Part shown: piece after piece, positions 62,508-64,000 of the stretch | Layout of the letters: each line of letters opens with the position of its first letter | Numbering within the stretch: position 1 is the stretch's first letter | Assembly (NCBI GenBank): GCA_023406895.1 | Contig: JAEXTV010000021.1 | Span: 304,279 to 368,278, forward strand | From: Bacillota bacterium | GTDB taxonomy: Bacteria; Bacillota; Clostridia; Christensenellales; SZUA-584 | Direction of reading: 5' to 3' | DNA length: 64,000 bases | The notes under the pieces: model-generated | The model's database searches: none | Seen by the model: the letters and a program-made list of their open reading frames with translations, nothing else | Told to the model about the DNA's origin: nothing | Position numbers and translations under genes: made by a program

Positions 62508-62562
62508 TTGGTCACTCCTTCGATGTCGTTTCTAAGCATTCTTTCCCCTATTTCACCAAGAG

Positions 62563-62582
62563 AAAAAAGCTAAGATAGCTTT
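62563..62582 (-). terminator. Short terminator after the PucR gene
   Basis: AAAGCTA-TCT-TAGCTTT on the minus strand followed by T residues. Confidence 0.6.
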
Positions 62583-62635
62583 ATTCTACCATAGCTTTTT
62601 ACCGATAGCTGAAAATTCTGCTGATAAGTTTTCTT

Positions 62636-63781
62636 TCAGAGCAAATCACGTATATAAAAGGCCAGCATAAACCGCAGTCTGTTTTCCTGCGTCAGCTCAC
62701 AGTCGAGTATCTCGCGGATACGCCTGATTTTGTAATTGATCGTATTTCGATGCACAAAAGTCAGCTGAGCCACCTCCTGAACGCTTGAGTTATGTTCCAG
62801 ATAACACCGCAAAGAGTCCATATAATCGGTGCCGTTCTCCATATCGAATTTATCCAGCGGTCCGAGGCTCTCCTGATACATTTCTTTTAGCACCTGGTTG
62901 CTGCCGACCGAAATCAGCAGCTTGTACAGATCAAGATTCTGATAGTATTCACAGGGCTCATCGCGCACTTCCGCCACCTTAAGCGCAGAGATAGCCTTCT
63001 GATACCCTTCCGCCACAAAGCTGTAACCCTCTCCCGCAGGGCTTACGCCTGCCCGCAAACGAGCGCCGCCGAAGGTGGCTTTAAAGCTCTGCTGCAATTC
63101 TGACAGGAAGTGATCGATTTGTTTTGGCTGGTAATCCTTAAACACGATGATAAGCCGTTTGTCATGAACGAACTGACTCACTGCCTTGCCCGTCTTACTC
63201 AATATTCGCTGTGCAAGAAGTTTAAGGCTGCCGATATCGTCTTCGGCGTTCGTCTCCGGCAAAATATGCAGCGCTGCCACGTAGTAGCATGCGTTTTCAT
63301 AGAAGTGACTCTTTTCCAGCGTATGCCGATACGCTTCTTCATCACGCGGCTCAAAAATCAGGTTTTTAAAAGCTGTGACAACACCAATCTCAATCTCTTC
63401 ACACGCGACGATACGATGGCAAAAATCATAGGTAATATCAATCAGACGGACTTCTTCCGGCAATGAGAACAACGGCAGCCCGTTATTTTGACAATATGCC
63501 TTCACCCGCTCCGGTATCGCTTCAAGATAGGGGCCTTTGCTGATAACAAGCCCGGCTGCTTTGCTCTCGCTGAGAATCACAGCAAAATCGTACAGTTCAT
63601 GCGGCACGGCAATACCCGTGACAAACACAAGCTCATTGCCGCGAAGAAAGAGCGGTGCTTTAATATTCTCAACAATATGGGTCCACCTGACTGCGTTATT
63701 CAATCCGGCACTGCCCGCAAGCAGCTTCAAATGATACGTGCTTTCGCCGATTTCGGTTAGCTTGTCCAATGTCATTGCCAT
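62636..63781 (-). CDS. PucR-family transcriptional regulator
   Basis: About 381 aa. Residues 8-125 form the N-terminal PucR sensory domain (WTHIVENIKAPLFLRGNELV, then ISKGPYLEAIPERVKAYCQN); a GGDEF-like middle segment follows; the C-terminal PucR/CdaR helix-turn-helix is EVAQLTFVHRNTINYKIRRI. Such regulators often respond to purine catabolites or small acids. I chose the ATG at 63781, preceded by GGAGGAG. It precedes the alcohol dehydrogenase gene and may control it. Confidence 0.9.
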   Translation of the reverse strand: MAMTLDKLTEIGESTYHLKLLAGSAGLNNAVRWTHIVENIKAPLFLRGNELVFVTGIAVPHELYDFAVILSESKAAGLVISKGPYLEAIPERVKAYCQNNGLPLFSLPEEVRLIDITYDFCHRIVACEEIEIGVVTAFKNLIFEPRDEEAYRHTLEKSHFYENACYYVAALHILPETNAEDDIGSLKLLAQRILSKTGKAVSQFVHDKRLIIVFKDYQPKQIDHFLSELQQSFKATFGGARLRAGVSPAGEGYSFVAEGYQKAISALKVAEVRDEPCEYYQNLDLYKLLISVGSNQVLKEMYQESLGPLDKFDMENGTDYMDSLRCYLEHNSSVQEVAQLTFVHRNTINYKIRRIREILDCELTQENRLRFMLAFYIRDLL

Positions 63782-64000
63782 GTTTCTCCTCCCAATTCGC
63801 TCAAAAGAGCTGTTCTGCTTCTTGGCTTTTATTGTTGTTGCAGCCTGTTCCGACCATCCTGGCATTGCCCCAGAATAAAGTCATGACCACCCGCTCAGCG
63901 GGTGGCATGCTCTAGCCCTATAAGGGCATATTACCGGCTTGCGCTTGCAAGCGCATTGAATAGTTTGCCAACCGCATAGTTTTTTCGGGCCGCCGCTAAA
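63782..64000. other. Window end with palindromes resembling an IS200/IS605 end
   Basis: ACCACCCGCT-C-AGCGGGTGG (63885-63906) is a strong hairpin; CCCTATAAGGG and GCGCTTGCAAGCGC follow closely. Clustered subterminal palindromes of this kind are found at the ends of IS200/IS605 elements. No transposase is visible before the window edge, so this is tentative. Confidence 0.35.

Overview
The window reads as a chromosomal segment of an anaerobic, endospore-forming Firmicute of the Clostridia type. Evidence: spore photoproduct lyase, YabP, YabQ, a SpoVB/MurJ-like flippase and a DivIC-type septum protein; a K+-dependent membrane pyrophosphatase; a ferredoxin-linked 2-oxoacid oxidoreductase; two T-box leaders; and a BirA-type biotin operator. 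Base composition is moderate and even, apart from one clearly AT-rich orphan gene (14485-15150). Most of the window is ordinary core metabolism. I see no CRISPR array, prophage or defence island, and nothing I would call a new system with confidence.

Layout. 1-1655: a MocR-type regulator (cut by the window edge) divergent from an aldo/keto reductase. 2143-6703: splB with a forespore-type promoter, two surface lipoproteins (SIMPL, DUF4349), an ECF-like sigma factor with an apparently leaderless start, and divergent bioY under a BirA operator. 7105-10717: T-box-leuA-leuC-leuD. 10913-12997: hppA. 13318-15150: a ComFB-like protein and two small membrane proteins. 15236-15581: a Leu-Gly-Gly-Lys tRNA operon. 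15966-22041: SEC-C protein, icd, gpmI, tpiA, pgk, trmL. 22658-26040: flippase, mazG, HU. 26560-30714: an unusual PlsC-zinc-ribbon protein and two transporters. 30707-33481: ppx/gppA, a membrane gene broken by an amber stop, divIC, yabQ, yabP. 33559-38161: EFR1 ferredoxin-flavodoxin, prfB, secA. 38388-40981: a four-subunit 2-oxoacid:ferredoxin oxidoreductase. 40982-44212: an ISL3 remnant, katA, a possible structured RNA, DUF454 and a membrane protein, ending at a remnant of a second oxidoreductase gamma gene. 44295-49350: two tandem DUF2207 genes separated by a truncated ilvB copy. 49712-57624: ilvB, ilvD, leuB, cimA, ilvC, ilvN behind a second T-box (transcribed right to left). 57827-63781: phosphoesterase, cold-shock protein, an M14 spore-type endopeptidase, an iron alcohol dehydrogenase and a PucR regulator.

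How it fits together. The two T-box operons (leuACD and ilvNC-cimA-leuB-ilvDB) together encode nearly all of branched-chain amino acid synthesis, with isoleucine entering through citramalate. The four-subunit oxidoreductase would act on 2-oxoacids, possibly the branched-chain ones. pgk-tpiA-gpmI form the lower-glycolysis cluster, without gap or eno here.

Most rewarding places to look: the remnants bounding the katA segment; the old ilvB/DUF2207 tandem duplication, whose promoters and signal peptides have stayed alike while the mature proteins diverged; a three-way-junction RNA fold upstream of DUF454; the leaderless sigma-factor start; the sigma-G-like splB promoter; and the PlsC-zinc-ribbon fusion.
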